The notes under the pieces: generated by a model
Seen by the model: the letters and a program-made list of their open reading frames with translations, nothing else
What the model was told of the DNA's origin: nothing
Databases searched by the model: none
Assembly: GCA_903913965.1 (NCBI GenBank)
Contig: CAIWNB010000058.1
Span: 1-48,121 of the forward strand
Direction: 5' to 3'
Source: an uncultured beta proteobacterium
GTDB lineage: Bacteria > Pseudomonadota > Gammaproteobacteria > Burkholderiales > SG8-41
DNA length: 48,121 nt
Program-made: the position numbers and the translations under genes
In this document: one piece after another, positions 44,746-48,121 of the stretch
Layout of the letters: every line of letters begins with the position of its first letter
Position numbering within the stretch: position 1 is the stretch's first letter

Positions 44746-44963
44746 GGGGTGTCCCGGTTGACTGCAGTGAGGGCGGAATTCTAAACAATTACCACGGCAA
44801 AGCCCATAGGAAAGCCTTAAATCGCACAGGCGGTTTGTTACAATCTCGCGCTTGATCCGCAAGCCAAACCCATGACCCGCACACCCGCTGCCAACACGGC
44901 CCTGCCAAACGCCCGCGCAAGCGCGCTTGGCGATCCGCGACGGCGCACCACTGGCGCACGCCC
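44746..44963. other. Divergent mrp-metG promoter region
   Basis: These 218 nt must hold both promoters. TTGTTACAATC-like AT-rich sequence near 44833-44845 is the best candidate region. An ATG at 44872 opens a frame that is not in register with metG. No structured RNA was recognised. Confidence 0.35.
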
Positions 44964-47069
44964 ATGACCCCACGCAACATATTTGTCACCACGGCTCTGC
45001 CGTATGCCAACGGCTCCTTTCATATCGGCCACATCATGGAATACATCCAGGCCGATATCTGGGTGCGGTTCCAGCGCATGCAAGGCCATCAGCTGCATTT
45101 TGTATGTGCGGACGACGCCCACGGCGCGCCCATCATGCTCAAGGCGGAATCGGAAGGCATCACGCCCGAACAACTCGTCGGCCGCATCGCCGCCGAACGT
45201 AAAAAATACCTCGAAGGTTTCCACATTGCCTTCGACAACTGGCATTCGACTCACTCGCCGGAAAACACCGCGCTGTCGCAGGAGATTTACGGCAAGCTCA
45301 AAGCCGCCGGCCTGATTTACACGAAGTCGATCGAGCAATTCTTCGATCCGGTCAAGCAGATGTTCCTCGCCGACCGCTATATCAAAGGGGGCTGCCCGAA
45401 ATGCAGCGCCGCCGACCAGTACGGTGACGCCTGCGAAGTCTGCGGTGCCGTCTATGCACCGACCGAGCTGAAAAACCCCTATTCATCGCTCTCCGGCGCG
45501 CCGCCGGTGATGAAATCGTCAGAGCACTACTTTTTCAAACTGTCCGATGCGCGCTGCCGCGACTTTCTCAAACAGTGGCTCGACGAGGCCGGACACCTGC
45601 AACCGCAAGTCGCCAACAAGGCGCGTGAGTGGCTGACCGGTGACGGCGACAAGGCGCTGGGCGACTGGGATATCTCGCGTGACGCGCCCTACTTTGGCAT
45701 CGAGATTCCGGACACCGGTGGCAAGAAGTTCTTCTATGTCTGGCTCGATGCGCCGATCGGTTATCTGGCGAGCTTCAAGAATTATTGCGCGAAGAAGGGT
45801 ATCGACTTCGACCGATTCCTCGCCGACCCGACGACCGAACAGGTGCATTTCATCGGCAAGGACATCATCTACTTCCACACCCTGTTCTGGCCGGCGATGC
45901 TGCACTTTGCCGGCAAGAAAACCCCCAACCAGGTCAATGTCCACGGCTTCATCACGGTGTCGGGCGAAAAGATGTCGAAGTCGCGCGGCACCGGCATCAG
46001 CCCGCTGCGCTACCTTGACGTCGGCATGAACCCGGAATGGCTGCGCTATTACATCGCCGCCAAGCTCAATGCCAGCGTCGAAGACATTGATTTCAACCCG
46101 GACGACTTCATGGCGCGGGTGAACAGCGATCTGGTCGGCAAGTTCGTCAATATCGCCAGTCGCACCGCGCCTTTCCTGACCCGCCTCTTCGACAACCGTT
46201 TGTCGGCGCAACCGGGTTCCGGCGACGCTGAAGCCAAACTGCTGGGGGAAGTGCGCGCCTCACGCGACCTCATCAAGCAGCATTACGAGCAGCGCGAGTT
46301 CGGCAAGGCGCTGCGTGAAGTGATGCGCCTGGCCGATCTGGCCAACGAATATCTGGCACAAACCGCGCCGTGGGCGCGCGCCAAAGACCCCGCCTTGCAG
46401 GCATCAGTACAGAACATCTGCAGCACCAGCCTTGAAGTATTCAGGCTGCTGACGATCTATCTCAAACCGGTGCTGCCCGAACTCGCGCAACAGGTCGAAG
46501 CCTTTTTGAATATTCCACCGCTCGACTGGTCGCATGCCGACGAGCGCTGTGCGTTGGGCGGCAGCCAGATCAATGCCTATGCCCACCTGATGACCCGCGT
46601 CGAAGAAAAACAACTCGATGCCCTGCTCGATATCGAAAAGGAAACCGCAAAAATGACGAACACGACTCCGCATCCGGCTACGCCTGCAAAAGCAGGCGTA
46701 GCGCCCCCACCCCAACCCTCCCCCGCTAGCGCAGGGGAGGGAGTAATTTCCATTGACGATTTTTCCAAAATTGATTTACGCATCGCAAAAATCGTCAATG
46801 CAGAAACGGTCGAAGGCGCCGACAAACTCCTGCGCCTCACACTGGACGTCGGCGCGCTGGGCACCAAGCAGGTGTTCGCCGGCATCAAATCGGCCTACGA
46901 CCCGGCCACACTGGTCGGCCGCCTCACCGTGATGGTGGCCAATCTCGCACCGCGCAAAATGAAATTCGGCATGTCGGAGGGTATGGTGCTGGCCGCCTCA
47001 GGCGATACACCGGGCCTCTTTATTCTGTCGCCCGATGACGGCGCGCAACCCGGCATGAAGGTGAAATAG
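44964..47069 (+). CDS. metG: Methionyl-tRNA synthetase
   Basis: A 701-residue class I synthetase. The HIGH-type motif is in [17 protein letters not shown] (about 15-31), the zinc knuckle is [18 protein letters not shown] (about 144-161) and the KMSKS motif is at about 335-339. The anticodon-binding helical domain ends near 560. The C-terminal tRNA-binding domain (about 597-701, [17 protein letters not shown]) is the EMAP-II/Trbp111-like dimerisation part. The linker at about 572-593 is Pro/Ala-rich and encoded by two palindromic repeats. The start is an ATG without a strong Shine-Dalgarno; it gives the standard [16 protein letters not shown] beginning. Confidence 0.98.
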   Translation: MTPRNIFVTTALPYANGSFHIGHIMEYIQADIWVRFQRMQGHQLHFVCADDAHGAPIMLKAESEGITPEQLVGRIAAERKKYLEGFHIAFDNWHSTHSPENTALSQEIYGKLKAAGLIYTKSIEQFFDPVKQMFLADRYIKGGCPKCSAADQYGDACEVCGAVYAPTELKNPYSSLSGAPPVMKSSEHYFFKLSDARCRDFLKQWLDEAGHLQPQVANKAREWLTGDGDKALGDWDISRDAPYFGIEIPDTGGKKFFYVWLDAPIGYLASFKNYCAKKGIDFDRFLADPTTEQVHFIGKDIIYFHTLFWPAMLHFAGKKTPNQVNVHGFITVSGEKMSKSRGTGISPLRYLDVGMNPEWLRYYIAAKLNASVEDIDFNPDDFMARVNSDLVGKFVNIASRTAPFLTRLFDNRLSAQPGSGDAEAKLLGEVRASRDLIKQHYEQREFGKALREVMRLADLANEYLAQTAPWARAKDPALQASVQNICSTSLEVFRLLTIYLKPVLPELAQQVEAFLNIPPLDWSHADERCALGGSQINAYAHLMTRVEEKQLDALLDIEKETAKMTNTTPHPATPAKAGVAPPPQPSPASAGEGVISIDDFSKIDLRIAKIVNAETVEGADKLLRLTLDVGALGTKQVFAGIKSAYDPATLVGRLTVMVANLAPRKMKFGMSEGMVLAASGDTPGLFILSPDDGAQPGMKVK
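46677..46743. repeat. Palindromic repeat pair inserted in frame in metG
   Basis: There are two hairpins in a row. The first is a perfect 11-bp stem, 46677-46687 with 46692-46702 (GCTACGCCTGC, AAAA loop). The second is an 8-bp CCCTCCCC/GGGGAGGG stem at 46716-46723 with 46734-46741. The CCCCAACCCTCCCCC...GGGGGAGGGAG type of element is a dispersed intergenic repeat in many GC-rich proteobacteria and encodes a PPPQPSP-like peptide. Here it adds about 22 residues between the domains without breaking the frame. Confidence 0.7.
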
Positions 47070-47152
47070 GGCTGGATTTGCGCCAGCGCAAAGACAAGAC
47101 CGTGCAACCGGTGTATTAAATAGGCTTGTCCGACTGAAGCCGAGGTCCCACC

Positions 47153-47170
47153 ATGCCGCAGCGCCGATGA
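47153..47170 (+). CDS. Possible 5-codon upstream mini-ORF of the SulP gene
   Basis: An ATG at 47153, with GAGG 7 nt upstream, opens the peptide MPQRR; its TGA overlaps the SulP ATG (ATGA). The SulP start itself has no good ribosome site, so ribosomes could be delivered by coupling. This could equally be chance. Confidence 0.25.
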   Translation: MPQRR

Positions 47171-48121
47171 TCAGCTTCTCGCGTCATTTCGCCTTCCACC
47201 CCAAGCTGATTGACAGCCTCAAGGGCTATAAACGCGCCACCCTCATCGCCGACGTGCTCGCCGGCATCACGGTCGGCATCGTCGCCCTGCCGCTGGCGAT
47301 GGCGTTTGCGATTGCCTCGGGGGTCAAACCCGAGGCCGGTATTTTTACCGCCATCATCGCTGGCTTCATCATTTCCGCACTCGGCGGATCACGCGTGCAA
47401 ATCGGCGGCCCCACCGGCGCCTTTATCGTCATCGTCTATGGCATTGTGGCCACCTATGGCCTCGCCAACCTGCTGATCTGCACCTTCATGGCCGGCTGCA
47501 TGCTGCTGGCGATGGGCATGTTGCGTTTGGGCGTGCTGATCAAATTCATTCCAGTGCCGGTAATCATCGGCTTCACCAACGGTATTGCCGTGCTGATCTT
47601 CCTCTCACAGATCAAAGACTTTCTCGGCCTGCAAACCGGCCCCCTGCCGGCAGAATTTTTTGCGCAAATCAAAACGCTGGGCGGCGCACTGCACACCACC
47701 GACGGCTACACAGTGGCGACCGCCACCGCATCGTTGTTATTGTTGGTCTTGTGGCCGGCGACGTTCAACAAAAAACTGCCCGCCCCGGTCGCTGTGCTGG
47801 TGCTGGGCGGACTGGCCGCCGCCTTTTTCGAGCTGCCGGTCGAAACCATCGGCAGCCGTTTTGGCGGCATCCCGCAAACCTTGCCGGCGTTCGCCGCGCC
47901 CGACCTGAGTCTCGAACATCTGCGCCATTTGATTGTGCCGGCGGTCACCATCGCACTGCTCGGCGCGATTGAATCACTGCTCTGCGCGGTAGTTGCCGAT
48001 GGCATGATCAAGGACAAGCATGACGCCAACCAGGAGTTAATCGCGCAGGGCATCGCCAATATCGTGGTGCCGTTTTTCGGTGGCATCCCGGCCACCGGCG
48101 CGATCGCCCGCACCAGTACCA
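47167..48121 (+). CDS. SulP family inorganic anion transporter, 5' part
   Basis: The first 318 residues are present and the frame stays open to the right edge. The N-terminus runs FHPKLIDSLKGYKRATLIADVLAGITVGIVALP, in which DVLAGITVGIVALPLAMAFA is the SulP signature of the first membrane helices. About nine to ten helices are visible, with GGPTGAFIVIVYGI near residue 80 and ALLGAIESLLCAVVADG near 265. SulP proteins carry sulfate, bicarbonate or other anions; the C-terminal STAS domain would lie outside the window. The length is compatible with a normal family member. Confidence 0.9.
   Translation, partial: MISFSRHFAFHPKLIDSLKGYKRATLIADVLAGITVGIVALPLAMAFAIASGVKPEAGIFTAIIAGFIISALGGSRVQIGGPTGAFIVIVYGIVATYGLANLLICTFMAGCMLLAMGMLRLGVLIKFIPVPVIIGFTNGIAVLIFLSQIKDFLGLQTGPLPAEFFAQIKTLGGALHTTDGYTVATATASLLLLVLWPATFNKKLPAPVAVLVLGGLAAAFFELPVETIGSRFGGIPQTLPAFAAPDLSLEHLRHLIVPAVTIALLGAIESLLCAVVADGMIKDKHDANQELIAQGIANIVVPFFGGIPATGAIARTST

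Noticed and set aside
47072-47090. Inverted repeat GCTGG/CCAGC after metG
   Set aside because: Short stem without a T-run; not a convincing terminator.

Overview
The window is about 48 kb of GC-rich chromosome with densely packed genes. The conserved core order leuC-leuD-leuB-asd-fimV-truA-trpF-trpB-trpA-accD-folC-dedD-cvpA-purF-metZ is the arrangement known from Betaproteobacteria. The three Bug/TctC-type binding proteins point the same way, towards Burkholderiales or a close relative. The species cannot be named from the sequence. No tRNA, rRNA, insertion sequence, prophage or CRISPR array was seen.

Layout. 1-3481 (minus) is a tripartite tricarboxylate transporter operon: two Bug binding proteins around a fumarylacetoacetate-hydrolase-family enzyme, then tctB and the first codons of tctA. 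3843-5156 (plus) is an MFS-type transporter. 5160-7144 (minus) is a compact cassette of a thioredoxin-like protein, a conserved protein of unknown function, and a UGSC-family protein whose active-site residue is encoded by an in-frame TGA (selenocysteine). 7173-10213 (plus) holds a Tat-like aldo/keto reductase, a lipoprotein and a methionine-type aminotransferase. 10221-10988 is a small HExxHxxGxxD metallopeptidase-like protein, and 11063-12025 is an orphan Bug protein. 12076-29311 (minus) is the amino-acid, purine and folate core: metZ behind a SAM-II riboswitch, then purF, cvpA, dedD, folC, accD, trpA, trpB, trpF, truA, fimV, asd, leuB, leuD and leuC. 29483-37131 (minus) has an HcaT-like MFS transporter, aroC, a giant DUF2339 membrane protein and an LplT-PlsC fusion. 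37429-38801 (plus) is thyA-folA. 38959-44745 (minus) has a glycosyltransferase, a PaaK-like ligase, a PLP amino-acid decarboxylase and mrp. 44964 to the end (plus) is metG and a SulP transporter that runs off the window.

How the genes fit together. The core covers leucine, tryptophan, aspartate-family and methionine synthesis together with folate and thymidylate metabolism. The most unusual part is the selenoprotein cassette. The UGA at 5400-5402 is followed at the right distance by a hairpin that looks like a bacterial SECIS element. A second UGA, between the thioredoxin-like and middle reading frames, may also be read through, which would make a single Trx-U-domain polypeptide. The second notable system is the metZ leader: a consensus sigma70 promoter, a SAM-II aptamer carrying an extra hairpin, and a terminator whose loop is complementary over 11 nt to the aptamer core, giving a plausible transcriptional switch. 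A palindromic repeat pair inserted in frame in the metG linker, and a terminator-like hairpin between trpB and trpA, are also worth checking.
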